A stretch of 33,393 bases of DNA from CAZGDV01 sp964524995 (GTDB taxonomy: Bacteria; Chloroflexota; Dehalococcoidia; SZUA-161). The notes beneath the pieces are model-generated. The model saw only the letters and a list, made by a program, of their open reading frames with translations, had not been told where the DNA came from and made no database searches. Shown piece after piece: positions 6,625-18,100 of the stretch (within the stretch, counting starts at the first letter, position 1; each line of letters begins with the position of its first letter). A program made the translations under genes and the position numbers. The stretch is from NCBI GenBank assembly GCA_964524995.1, contig CAZGDV010000022.1:1-33393 (forward strand). Reading direction: 5' to 3'.

Positions 6625-6808
6625 GCGCATGGGCTTCATGAAGGAGCGCTCCGGGCCGGGAGCCGAGCGCCAGTGGCCGAACTGGCAGACAGGGTAGAAT
6701 CGAGATCTAACCTCGATTGGTACCGCCGGCTCTCCCCGTGTATACGTGACCTGGCGGCTGAGCATCCGGCCAACGCCGCTCTTAGCAATCCGCAGACTGG
6801 AGGTCGAA

Positions 6809-8524
6809 ATGGCACAAGTAACGGGAAGCACACTGGTAGGCAGGGCCCTTAAGAACGAAGGCGTGAAGGTGATATTCACGCTCAGTGGAGCACTGCACGG
6901 TATATACGATACGTGTGTGGATGAGGGCATAGAGCTCATAGACATGAGGCACGAGCAGGCCGTGGCAAACGCGGCCACTGGGTATGCGTTTGCCACCGGC
7001 GAGCCCGGCGTAGCCATGGTCACCGAAGGAGCCGGGGTGGTCAACATGACGCCAGGGATAGCCACGGCGTATCAGGCATGCGCGCCCGTCATCGGCATCA
7101 CCACTCACACCCCGCTCTACTTCGAGGGAATGGGAGTCATCCAGGAGTTCGATTCGAGCGAAATGTACCGCTCGATCACCAAATGGCGAGGCTACTGCCT
7201 GTCCGCCCGCCGCGTACCAGAGTATGTGGCCACTGGGTTCAGGTACGCCACTACGGGCCGCAAAGGCCCCGTGCTGCTGGAGTTTCCCACAGAAGCGCTT
7301 CTGCTATCGGTCGAAGAAGAGCAGGCCTCAATCATGCCGCCGCACAGATACAGGACCGACGCACGCCCTTACGGAGACCCCAACCTCGTCAGGAAAGCCA
7401 CGCAGTGGCTGCTGGATGCCGAGAGGCCGGGAATCTTGATCGGGACGGGGGTCTTCTGGGCAGGGGCCTCCAAGGAACTCATACAGTTCGCCGAGCTCCT
7501 GAACATACCCGTGTGCTACGCAGGGATAAGCGGAAAAGGATGCATTCCCGATGATCATCCGCTTTGTGGAGGACCCGTGGGTCTCGGCTTCGGAAGCATA
7601 GCGGGAGCCGATGTGCTTCTCGCCATAGGCGTCAGATTCGAGGAGATAGTGGGCTACGGCAAGGGAGACTTCTATGCGCCTGACGTCAAGGTGATTTCAG
7701 TAGATATTGAACCCACCGAGATCGGCAGGAATAGACCGATCGATATCGGTATATGGGGCGATGCCAAGGCGGTGTTGACCCAGTTGATCGAGTCCTCGAA
7801 AGAAGCGCTCAAGAGTGCTGGCGTGAAACGTGCGGAGACAGAGTGGACGAGGACTGTGCGAAGCATAGCCCAGTCGATCCCGGATGCAGCATACACCGGA
7901 GCGTCAGAGACGGCGAAGCCAATCGACCCCAGGACCCTGGGAAAGCAGGTGTGCGAGTTCATGGGCAAGGATGCATGCATCGTGATGGACGGGGGAGACA
8001 TACAGGCACACACTGCTCCCTTCCACTGCGCCGGCTTTCCGGGCAGCTACGTATCGGGTCTGGGTACCCCGAGGTCGGGCCAGTTGGGAGGCGGCATTCC
8101 AACCGCGATCGGCGTCAAGACAGCGAGGCCAGACAAGAGAGTGCTTGTTGTCGTGGGGGATGGCTCTTTCCTTCTGAACGCGAGTGAGATCGACACGGCA
8201 GTGAGACATAAGAAGCAAGTTGTTGTGGTTATCGGCAACGATTGCCAATGGGGCGCGGTAAGGCATTTTCAACAGCTCTGCGAGCATCGTGACGTCTGCT
8301 CGAAGCTGAGCGAGGACACACGGTATGACAAATACGCGGAAAGCCTGGGAGCCTACGGTGAGTTGGTGACCGAACCAACGGAGATCAAGCCAGCCCTGCA
8401 GAGAGCCTTCGACTCGGGGCTGCCTGCCGTTCTCGACGTCAGGACTGATCCTTCCGTCATGAGTTTCGAGAACCTCAGAGAAGGGGATTCCAGAAGCAAG
8501 CTGCTAGAACTGCTGAAGACTTGA
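6809..8524 (+). CDS. ThDP-dependent enzyme of the acetolactate synthase superfamily
   Basis: A 571-residue three-domain thiamine-diphosphate enzyme. The N-terminal Pyr domain has the catalytic glutamate E49 in MRHEQAVANAATGYA. A central Rossmann-like domain follows (about 190-340, with the ILIGTGVFWAGA segment). The C-terminal PP domain has the ThDP/Mg motif GDGSFLLN (G450 to N457). Family reactions are decarboxylation or ligation of 2-oxoacids: acetolactate synthase, oxalyl-CoA decarboxylase, benzoylformate decarboxylase and relatives. The exact substrate cannot be fixed. No acetolactate-synthase small subunit or other branched-chain gene is adjacent, so a biosynthetic ilvB role is not supported. 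The ATG at 6809 has a GGAGG site; an in-frame ATG at 6746 is less likely. A hairpin (6698-6718) lies in the leader region. Confidence 0.85.
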   Translation: MAQVTGSTLVGRALKNEGVKVIFTLSGALHGIYDTCVDEGIELIDMRHEQAVANAATGYAFATGEPGVAMVTEGAGVVNMTPGIATAYQACAPVIGITTHTPLYFEGMGVIQEFDSSEMYRSITKWRGYCLSARRVPEYVATGFRYATTGRKGPVLLEFPTEALLLSVEEEQASIMPPHRYRTDARPYGDPNLVRKATQWLLDAERPGILIGTGVFWAGASKELIQFAELLNIPVCYAGISGKGCIPDDHPLCGGPVGLGFGSIAGADVLLAIGVRFEEIVGYGKGDFYAPDVKVISVDIEPTEIGRNRPIDIGIWGDAKAVLTQLIESSKEALKSAGVKRAETEWTRTVRSIAQSIPDAAYTGASETAKPIDPRTLGKQVCEFMGKDACIVMDGGDIQAHTAPFHCAGFPGSYVSGLGTPRSGQLGGGIPTAIGVKTARPDKRVLVVVGDGSFLLNASEIDTAVRHKKQVVVVIGNDCQWGAVRHFQQLCEHRDVCSKLSEDTRYDKYAESLGAYGELVTEPTEIKPALQRAFDSGLPAVLDVRTDPSVMSFENLREGDSRSKLLELLKT

Positions 8525-8704
8525 TACGCGTGGCGGGCCAGACTTGTGCCGCGCGACAGCCGCAGAGGAACCAAGAGCCCTAGATGAGTATCTTGGCGCC
8601 CTCGTCTCTCGATGCCTCCTGGATTGCCTCAGTACCATTTACCTACCCTTGCGTACCAGAAATTACCATTTATATGAGGACGGCTAGCATGCTACAGTTC
8701 TAGT

Positions 8705-11700
8705 ATGTTAGGTAGAGTGGTCCTACTTGCGCTCTTTCTCCTGGGACTCACGGTCGCCATGATGCCTTCCAGCGCCCCGGCCGATGACGGCGGTGCGATA
8801 ACGTGGAGCCGCCAGTACGGCTTCGGTGGGAGGCGGATGGACATGGGCCAAAGCGTGCTGGAGACCGCGAACGGCGATTTCATCGTCGCCGGCTACTCGA
8901 AGTCGTACACGTTTTCAGGCAGCAAGATCAACCACGTCTATCTCCTGAGAACGGACTGCAACGGCAACATGCTGTGGCAGACCTTCCCCGATGAAGGATG
9001 GGCCTTTGCGTTGGAGCAGGCCATCAATGGCGGCTTCATTGTGGCAGGATCGGTCGAGTCCTCGACCTACATCCTCCGGGACGTCTACCTGGCAAAGACT
9101 GACGGCAACGGCACCCTGGACTGGACGAGAACCTACGGGCCGGGACAGGCATTCGCCGTGCGCCGCACGGAGGACCCCGGCTATATCATCGCGGGCTATA
9201 CCACCTACATCGGGTACGGGCTCGACGACATAGTCCTGATCAAGACCGACGCCTGTGGCAACCAGACCTGGAAAACCATGATCGGCGGTCTCAACAACGA
9301 ACGGGCATACGACGTGCGCGAGACCATCGACGGCGGCTTCGTAGTTGCCGGGTATACTGACTCCTTCGGCACGGGATCGAGAGACGCGTTCCTGGCGAAG
9401 ACCGACTCGACCGGCCAACTCTTGTGGAGGAGAACCTACGGAGGGAACGGCACCGACGTTGCCTACGCAGTGGAAGAGAGCGACAACGGGGGCTTTGTGA
9501 TCGCAGGCTCGACACAGCCTGCGGGAGCAGGCTCCAACGACTTCTACCTGTTCGAGACCGACAGCTGCGGGCACGTGGTGTGGGAACGCACTATCGACGT
9601 GGCCTTCTCCGACGAGGCCTTCTCCATGGATCGGACCACCGATGGCGGCTACATCATCGCCGGCAGAACGAAGGCTTCGGCCACCTCGGTCTACAAGGCC
9701 CACATCATCAAGATAGACAACCTCGGTCGGACGACATGGCATACCTCCTTCGGGGGGTCCGATTCCGACGAGGCCCGCTGCGTGCGCCAGACATCGAGCG
9801 GCGGGTACATAATCGCAGGCACGTCGGATTCCATGGGAGACCGCCCTCCGGAAGTCTATCTGGTCAGCATCGCGGCCGGACCAGTTGTCCAGCCGTCGGC
9901 GACAGCGACGCCCTCGCCGAGCCCGACGCCCATCCCCGGCAATCACACGGCGATCCAGTACTGGACAGCCAGATACGACGGCAATGCGACAGTGTATGAC
10001 TACGCAACTGCCATAGCAATAGACGCAACCAGCAACACTCATGTCACGGGTCACAGCTGGGGTGGCAACGTCACTCAACGCGATTACGCGACCGTCAAGT
10101 ACTCCAGCACCGGCAGCCAAACGTGGGCAGCCAGATACAACGGCCCCGGCAACGGGGACGACTTCGCCGCTGCGATCACTCTGGACAAAGCAGGCAATGT
10201 GTACGTCACGGGAGGAAGCGAAGGCAGTAGTACGGGCCGCGACTTCGCGACCGTCAAGTATTCATCCACCGGCAACCGGACCTGGGTAGCCCGCTACGAT
10301 GGGCCCTCGAGCGGTGATGATATGGCAAGTGGCGTCGATGTAGATGCCGCTGGCAATGTCTACGTCACCGGCTCCAGCGTGGGCAACGACAGCAGTCTGG
10401 ACATCACCACCATCAAGTACAACAGCGCCGGAACACAGCAGTGGGTCACACGCTACAGCGGGCCGGCGGGCGGTGATGATCACGCGAAGTCGATTGAAGT
10501 GGACGGAGCTGGAAACGTCTGGGTAACCGGATACAGCTGGAATGGCATCACGCTACCTTACAGTACAGACCCCTCCGGCAAGCTTATCACCATAATGTAC
10601 GATGCGAACGGCAACCAGCAATGGCTGGCAGAGTACGACGGCCCCGCCGCCAGGTATGACAGCGGCGAAGACCTGGTGTTGGATAGCTCCGGCGACCTGT
10701 GCGTCACCGGTACCAGCGAGAGCAACTTGACCGGCCTCGATTATGCCACGTTGAAATACGATCAACTGGGGAACCGGCTATGGATCGCTCGGTACGGCAA
10801 CCCAGGCAACGGAACCGATGTAGCCAAGGCCATCCTAGTCGACAGCTCGAGAAACGTCTACGTGACCGGGTACAGTGAGGGCAATGGAACAGGCTATGAC
10901 TTCGCGACCGTGAAGTACGACAGCCAGGGTAACCCCCTGTGGGTGTCGCGATATGACGGCCCAGCCAGCGGTTATGACGTGGCAAGTGACATTGCATTGG
11001 ACCGGTTCGGCAGTGCATATGTTACCGGGTTCAGCCAGGGGAACGGGACAACGAGCGATTACACAACGGTGAAGTACGATAGCGATGGCAGCGAGGTCTG
11101 GGTTGCGCGCTACAACGGGACGTCGGGGCAGGAGGACAGAGCAGCAGCCCTCGTGCTCGACAGCAACAGCGATGTATACGTGACCGGCTTCAGCGAAGCG
11201 AACACCACGTCGCGCGACTTCGTCACCGTCAAGTATTCGCAGAGCGGGCATCCCCTGGCAACGCCGACTCCGACGCCTACCCCCACGCCAACCCCGACGC
11301 CGAGCGGGAATACGACTCAACTCCAACCGACCACGGTCGACCTGAGCAGCACTATGACGCCCGGCGGGCTTCTGCTCCAGTATACGGAGGTCTACACGCC
11401 CGATGAGATGGCCTGGCTGGAGCTGCTCACCGGCACGACAGTGCTCAGCGCGGCAGCTGAACCGGTACAGAGCATGCAGGCCGCACAAGCCAGCACGTCC
11501 CCGGATCCACCCACCGGCGCAACGAGAGTGGGGCTCACATACGATTTCAGCCCGGACGGAACGACATTCGACCCCGCTCCGAGCATCGTTTTCAAGTATG
11601 CTGCTGAGTCGCTCCCCAACGGCGTATCAGAGGGGGGCCTCACCATAGCCTACTACGATGCTACGAACCAGCAGTGGGTGAACCTCGATTCTACGGTCGA

Positions 11701-11929
11701 CACAACCGCGCACACAGTGACAGCGGAGGTGTCACACCTGACGTCCTTCGGCCTCCACGCCGGACCCGCCGGGGCGGGAATCAACCTGGCTGTGATCATT
11801 GGTCCAATCGCAGGATTGCTCTTCCTCTTCGGCCTGATGTACTTCCTGAACGCCCAGGGGGCCAAGCGCCTGGAGGGGAAGGGAGACTCCGCGCCCGGTC
11901 CGGAGCCACAGCGAACCCCGGCGCAGTAG
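8705..11929 (+). CDS. Giant surface protein with two beta-propellers and a C-terminal anchor
   Basis: 1,074 residues. An N-terminal signal peptide (cleavage near SAPA/DDGG, about residue 27) is followed by seven repeats of about 50 residues (28-392) of the type GGFIVAGYT...YLAKTDGNG..W, which fits a seven-bladed propeller. After a Pro/Thr linker (393-416) come eight SBBP-type repeats (417-851) with the core GNVYVTG...DFATVKYD..GN..W, fitting an eight-bladed propeller. A second TPTPTP linker (853-868), a beta-sandwich-like domain (to about 1020) and a C-terminal membrane helix (1025-1048) with a short cytoplasmic tail complete it. The protein is probably displayed on the cell surface, binding polymers or other proteins. 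No catalytic motif is visible. The ATG at 8705 lacks a clear ribosome site; the GTG at 8717 is an alternative. The protease gene downstream may be a partner. Confidence 0.85.
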   Translation: MLGRVVLLALFLLGLTVAMMPSSAPADDGGAITWSRQYGFGGRRMDMGQSVLETANGDFIVAGYSKSYTFSGSKINHVYLLRTDCNGNMLWQTFPDEGWAFALEQAINGGFIVAGSVESSTYILRDVYLAKTDGNGTLDWTRTYGPGQAFAVRRTEDPGYIIAGYTTYIGYGLDDIVLIKTDACGNQTWKTMIGGLNNERAYDVRETIDGGFVVAGYTDSFGTGSRDAFLAKTDSTGQLLWRRTYGGNGTDVAYAVEESDNGGFVIAGSTQPAGAGSNDFYLFETDSCGHVVWERTIDVAFSDEAFSMDRTTDGGYIIAGRTKASATSVYKAHIIKIDNLGRTTWHTSFGGSDSDEARCVRQTSSGGYIIAGTSDSMGDRPPEVYLVSIAAGPVVQPSATATPSPSPTPIPGNHTAIQYWTARYDGNATVYDYATAIAIDATSNTHVTGHSWGGNVTQRDYATVKYSSTGSQTWAARYNGPGNGDDFAAAITLDKAGNVYVTGGSEGSSTGRDFATVKYSSTGNRTWVARYDGPSSGDDMASGVDVDAAGNVYVTGSSVGNDSSLDITTIKYNSAGTQQWVTRYSGPAGGDDHAKSIEVDGAGNVWVTGYSWNGITLPYSTDPSGKLITIMYDANGNQQWLAEYDGPAARYDSGEDLVLDSSGDLCVTGTSESNLTGLDYATLKYDQLGNRLWIARYGNPGNGTDVAKAILVDSSRNVYVTGYSEGNGTGYDFATVKYDSQGNPLWVSRYDGPASGYDVASDIALDRFGSAYVTGFSQGNGTTSDYTTVKYDSDGSEVWVARYNGTSGQEDRAAALVLDSNSDVYVTGFSEANTTSRDFVTVKYSQSGHPLATPTPTPTPTPTPTPSGNTTQLQPTTVDLSSTMTPGGLLLQYTEVYTPDEMAWLELLTGTTVLSAAAEPVQSMQAAQASTSPDPPTGATRVGLTYDFSPDGTTFDPAPSIVFKYAAESLPNGVSEGGLTIAYYDATNQQWVNLDSTVDTTAHTVTAEVSHLTSFGLHAGPAGAGINLAVIIGPIAGLLFLFGLMYFLNAQGAKRLEGKGDSAPGPEPQRTPAQ

Positions 11930-12010
11930 CTATACCATCTATTCCGGCTCAGCCCCCCGGCCTCTCCCGGACACTACTACTGCCTGCAACCAGTACCGCA
12001 CCATCTGCCC

Positions 12011-12036
12011 GAAAGTACCTGGTAAGAAAGTACCTG
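12011..12036. repeat. Tandem direct repeat GAAAGTACCTG (two copies)
   Basis: GAAAGTACCTG at 12011-12021 and again at 12026-12036, a 15-bp period, 80-100 bp upstream of the protease start. The spacing puts the copies about one and a half helical turns apart. It could be a tandem activator site, or chance. Confidence 0.45.
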
Positions 12037-12114
12037 TATCTGACGCAACGGTGGCCAGCTTCAACTCGTTATACATATGGTTGCCTACAGAGCTACTTCT
12101 ATATCGGCAGTGTG

Positions 12115-15100
12115 ATGATAAGCAGCAAGACAATCAGAGCAACGGCTTTTCTGGTCCTGGTCTTCCTATTCACCGCAGCCGGCATGGCTCCCATGTCAGC
12201 GCAGGATGCATTCGCTTCCGACGCTGTGTACGACGAAGTAGCGGCCCAGGATGCCTCCACCGAGTATGTGCCAAACGAGGTGGTCGTCAAGTTCAAGGAC
12301 GACGTTCTCCTGTATATTCCCCAACTCGGGGGCCGACTGGCGTCCGAAGACATCTCCAACGCCGTCCAGAAGAATCTGCACAGGCGTATGAAGGCGGCGG
12401 TGGTCGGCGTCGATCCGTACGCGGACAGCCAACTCCTGCGAATCCCGGGGGATGAGGACGTCGAGGACATGGTCGAGGCATACTCCAACCAGGCCATTGT
12501 CGAGTACGCAGAGCCCAACTATCTATGCCAGGCAGCCTGGAGCCCTGATGATCCCGACTACTCCTACCAGTGGCACCTCGATCAGATCAACATGGAGGAC
12601 GCCTGGGCCCTCGATACATCCGCTCCGGCACACGGGGGCGATCCCGACGTCGTGGTCGCAGTCCTGGACACCGGCGTTGCCTACGAGAACAGGGGCGTCT
12701 ACAGGCTGGCCCCGGACCTGGCCAACGTCAACTTCGTTCAGGGCTACGACTTCATCAACAACGACTGGCACCCTAACGACGACAACAGCCACGGAACCCA
12801 TGTCTGCGGCACGATCGCTCAGAGCACCGACAACGGTCGCGGCGTGGCCGGAGTGGCCTTCAATACGTCGATCATGCCGATGAAGGTACTGAACAGCGGT
12901 GGGTACGGCAGCTACTGCGCCATCGCGACCGCTATCTACCAGGCTACCGACAACGGGGCCGATATCATCAACATGAGCCTTGGCGGCGAGTACAACAGCT
13001 ACACCCTGCAAAAAGCGTGCGCCTACGCTTACAACCACGGCGTGACGATAGTGTGCGCTGCGGGCAATGCCTATCAGTCCGGCAACAACCCGAGCTACCC
13101 GGCGGCATACAACGACTACTGTATTGCGGTAGGTGCCGTGCGGTACGACAGGCAGCGCTCGTACTACTCCAACACCGGCTCATACATCGACCTGGTCGCC
13201 CCCGGCGGCGATGTCCGCGTTGACCAGAACGGGGACGGCCGGCCCGATGGTGTCCTCCAGCAGACCATCAACCCATACACGAAAGACCCCAGCGACTTCG
13301 GCTACTGGTGGTACCAGGGCACATCGATGGCGGCACCACACGTGGCCGGTGTAGCCGCTTTGGTTAAGGCTGAGCACCCAACCTGGACACCGGACGAGAT
13401 CAGACAGGCCCTCCAGTCAACCGCCGTCGACCTCGGCTCGCAAGGCAGGGATAACGTCTATGGCTGGGGCCTGATCGACGCGCCCGCCGCCATAGGCAAG
13501 ATCACCGCACCGGCACTCAACTATCCCGGGGCCGGCGAAGCCGTCTCCGGCAGCTCGATCACTTTCCAGTGGGACGGCTACAGCTCGGCGACCGGATACA
13601 GGATCGAGGTCAACACCGACCCCAACTGGGGCGAGGCTACGAGACACTACTATGGTGAGACGACGAACGCGTCCCAGACCGTGGCAGGATTCCCCAGCGA
13701 TCCGACGAGCGGGATGACCTACCACTGGCGGGTCTGGGCAGGCGATGAAGAGGGCTGGTGCACGGATGAAGACGCCAACGCCAATGCACGACAATTCACG
13801 AGCCTGGGCACAACGCAGGCCGCCACATTGGTGTCCCCGGCTGACGCGGGTATTGTCTCAGGTGAGACCATAGGATTCCAATGGAACCCATCGCCCGGAG
13901 CCACGAAGTACTACCTGGTGGTGAACACGGACCCCGTGTGGAACGCCGGTACCGCCAAGTTCAGTGGCGACGTCGGTGACGTTACCGAGTTCGAGGACCA
14001 GGGCTACAACGACAACGGCACCACCTACTACTGGCGAGTCTGGGCGGGCAATGCTGCCGGGTGGTGCTCTCCTGAGGAAGCCGACGCCAACGCACGCAGC
14101 TTTGTCAATCTGGGCATACCGTCCGCACCAGAGCTGCTGTCACCCGATGACAGTGTTGTGATCAGCGGTGAATCCGTCGAATTCGAGTGGCAAGATATCA
14201 CCGCCGCCGGCAGCTATCGTCTCGAAGTCAACACCGACCCGCAGTGGGGCGAGGCAACCAGGCACTACTACGGCGGGGCGAACGGGACCTCCTGCGTAGT
14301 GAGCGGGTTCCCCAATGATCCGACAAGCAGGGCGACCTACTACTGGCGAGTCTGGGCAGGCAATGTCATGGGCTGGTGCCCGGACGAAGAGGCCAACGCT
14401 AACAGTCGCAGCTTCACTAACCAGGCAGCTCCGGCGGCTCCGGCGCTCGCGGCTCCCGCCGATGGGGAGGGAATACCCGGGGACACCGTTACCTTCGAGT
14501 GGAACGAGTCCGTCGGGGCAGCCGAATACAGGCTCGAGGTCGGCACCGATCATGATTGGTCCGACGATCACATAACGCTCAGAACCAACGTGGGTACCGC
14601 TACGCAATACATCGACAGCGGCTACACTGACGACGGCACGACCTACTACTGGCGCGTGTTCGCAGGCAACGCCGCCGGGTGGTGCGCCGAGAATGAAGCT
14701 AACGCGAATGGCAGAAGCTTCGTCGACGTCGACATACCGGACGCACCGGCCCTATCCTCCCCCGCCGAAGCTGCCATCGTGAACGGCGAGGCTATCGACT
14801 TCCACTGGGATTCCGTGGCAACGGCGACCAAGTACCGGCTGGAGGTCAACAGCGACCCCGCCTGGGGCAATGCAACGAGTCATTACGCCGGTCAGGTCGA
14901 AGGCACATCGCAGACGGTGCCCGGCTTCTCCGACGATCCCGAGGGCACCACCTACTACTGGCGAGTTTGGGCGGGTAACGCCGCCGGCTGGTGTGGCGAC
15001 GCGGCCGCATCCGCCAACAGCCGCAGCTTCGTTAACCTGGGTACGCCGCAAGCTCCGCAGCTCACATATCCGCAGGACGGCGGCGCTGTTACGGGAACGT

Positions 15101-18100
15101 CCGCCAGATTCGAGTGGCAGCCTTCCAGGGGCGCGACCAAGTACCGGCTTGTCGTCAACACGGACCCCGAATGGGATGCGGGGATGGTCAAGTTCATCGG
15201 CGAAGTCGGTGACGTGACCGAGTACGAGGATACCGGCTACAGCAACAATGGTGCGACCTACTACTGGCGCGTGTGGGCCGGAAACGACGCGGGCTGGTGC
15301 TCGGATGGTGACGCGGAGGCGAACCGCCGTTCCTTCGTCGATACGGCGATGAAGTACAGACTGGAGATAAGCACCGACCCGGAATGGGGCGAGGGCTCCA
15401 GATTCTACGCCGGCGAGACATACGATGACTCCATAACCGTGGACGGCTTCGCCAATGACCCGGAGGGGACTGAATACTACTGGCGCGTATGGGCAGGCAA
15501 CTCTGAGGGCTGGTCCGATGACGATGAAGCTAGCGCCAACAGCTGGAGCTTCGTCAACCGCGCCCCGCCCGCCGCACCCTCCCTGATCGCACCAGCCGAC
15601 GACGCCACTCTGTCCGGAACCTCTGTGAGATACAGTTGGAATGCCCCCCGTGGGGCGACCATGTACCGGCTGGAAGTCAACACCGATCCCGGTTGGGGCA
15701 CCAGGACGATGAAGTTCAGCGGCAATGTGGGGAACTCCACGGAGTACGCGGACACCGGATACCTCGATGATGGCACAGTCTACTACTGGCGAGTCTGGGC
15801 CGGCAATCCCGCTGGCTGGTCTGCAGAGGAGAATGTTGCAGCTAACAGCAGGGCGTTCACGAACCTCGATATTCCTGAGGCCCCCGGCCTCTTATCTCCC
15901 AACGATGACGGTGTGATCTCCGATACGTCGATCACCTTCCGCTGGCAGGGGCTGCCTGCCGCAACCGCCTATCGGCTGGAAGTCAACAGCAGCCCGACGT
16001 GGAGCAGCACCGGCAGGATCTTCTACGGCCAGGTTGACGGGACATCCCAGGCGGTCAGCGGCTTCCCCGCCACCGCGCTGGGCACGACCTATTACTGGAG
16101 AGTCTGGGCTGGTAACGCCCTGGGTTGGTGCACCGACGCCGAAGCGAACTCCAACGCCCGCAGCTTCACGAGCATGAGCCCGCCCCAGGCCCCGACACTA
16201 TCGTACCCCGCTCCGGGTGTAGTGCTATCCGGCGAGCAGGTCACCTACCAGTGGAACGCGGTCACAGGCGCAACGATGTACAGGCTGGAAGTGAACTCCG
16301 ATCCCGCCTGGAGGTCCGGCACCGCCAGATTCAAGGGCAGCGTCGGAGACGCGACCCTGTACACTGACAAAGGCTACACGAACGATGGCACCACATACTA
16401 CTGGCGTGTCTGGGCCGGCAATGACGCGGGCTGGTGCGCCGACAGCGAGGCGAACGTAAACAGCCAGAGCTTCATCAATGTAGCGCTGGCACCGGCACCA
16501 ACCCTTCAATCGCCCGCAGACGGCGCGACTACCACGGACGACTCGATAAGACTGAGCTGGAGTGCAGCGGCCACAGCCACGAAGTACCGGCTGGAGGTCA
16601 ACACCGATCCCAACTGGGGCACGGCAACCAGGCACTTCTACGATGAGGTCGGCTCCACGTCCGAGACTATCTCCAATCTGACGAGCGGCAGTGGCAGTCA
16701 GGCCACATATTACTGGCGCGTCTGGTCGGGCAACGCCGCGGGCTGGTGCTCCGACGCAGCGGCGACAGCCAACAGCCGCAGCTTCAACAAGGTGACCCTC
16801 CCCGAGGCCCCCGCGCTGGTGTCCCCGGCCGACGACGCTATCGTATCAGGCAACAGCGTGACACTGCGGTGGAATGCATCCGCCGGCGCTGACAGATATC
16901 GCCTCGACATCGGCACCGACAAATCGTGGGCCGCCGGCACCCTGAAGTTCAGCGGCAATTTGGGGAACTCCACGGAGTACACAGACTCCGGCTACATAAA
17001 CAACGGCACGACATACTACTGGCGCGTGCTCGCCGGGAACGACGCCGGCTGGTGCTCCGAGGCTGATGCGAATGCCAGGGGCAGGAAGTTCACAAACATC
17101 GACGTGCCGACTGCACCCGTTCCGCTGTCGCCTCTGGACGGCGCTACACTACAGGGCGGCTATATCGAGTTCAGATGGAATGCCTCGACCCTGGCCACAG
17201 GGTATCGCCTGGAGGTCAACACCGATCCCGGATGGGGCGAAGCGACCAGGCACTTCTACGGCGAGGTAGCCGGCACATCGAAGACGGTGTCGGGCCTCCT
17301 AGGTACCCCAAGCGGCACCGCGTACTACTGGAGGGTCTGGGCAGCGAACCAGGCAGGTTGGTGCCCGGATACGGAAGCCAATGCCAACAGCCGTACCTTC
17401 ACTATGATCACTATCCCCAGCGCGCCCGCGCTGTCCAGTCCCGCGGACGGGGCCGAGATGACGGCCCCCACCGTGACCCTCGCCTGGAAAGCGTCCCAAG
17501 GCGCAACGCTGTACAGAGTGGAGGTCAATACCAACGCCGACTGGGGCACGGCCACGCGCTTCTACTATGACGTCGCCGATGGCACCAGCGTCACCATAGA
17601 TGACTTCCCCACCGGTTCTGGAAGCACGCGCTACTACTGGCGGGTCTGGGCCGGGAACGATGCGAACTGGTGTCCCGACACAGAGGCAAATGCAGAGTCC
17701 CGGAGCTTCGTCATCGTCGAGCCCGTGCCAGCTCCGGCACTGGTGTCTCCGGCACATGGCGCTACCGTGTCGGGCGGCTCGGCTACATTCCAGTGGAACG
17801 CGGTAGCCTTCGCCACGATGTATCGTCTCGAAGTCAACTCCGATCCGAACTGGGGCAATGCCACCAGACTCTACCGCGGCCAGGTGGACGGCACCCGGAG
17901 AACGGTGACCGGGCTGGTGAACAGCCCATCGCAGGCCACAACGTACTACTGGCGAGTCTGGGCTGGCAACAGCGCCGGCTGGTGTACCGACGAGCAGGCC
18001 AACGTCAACAGCCGCAGTTTCGTCAACCTCGGCCTGCCCCCGGCACCCGTCCTGCTCGAACCCGATGACGGAACATTCGTTTCCGGCGACCGCATCGGAT

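Noticed and set aside
8915..10120. Long minus-strand open frame across the propeller repeats
   Set aside because: An artefact of repeated codons in the real gene; no recognised protein features.
11674..12114. Upstream extension of the protease frame
   Set aside because: It overlaps the end of the preceding gene in another frame, has no ribosome site, and the signal peptide begins only at 12115.
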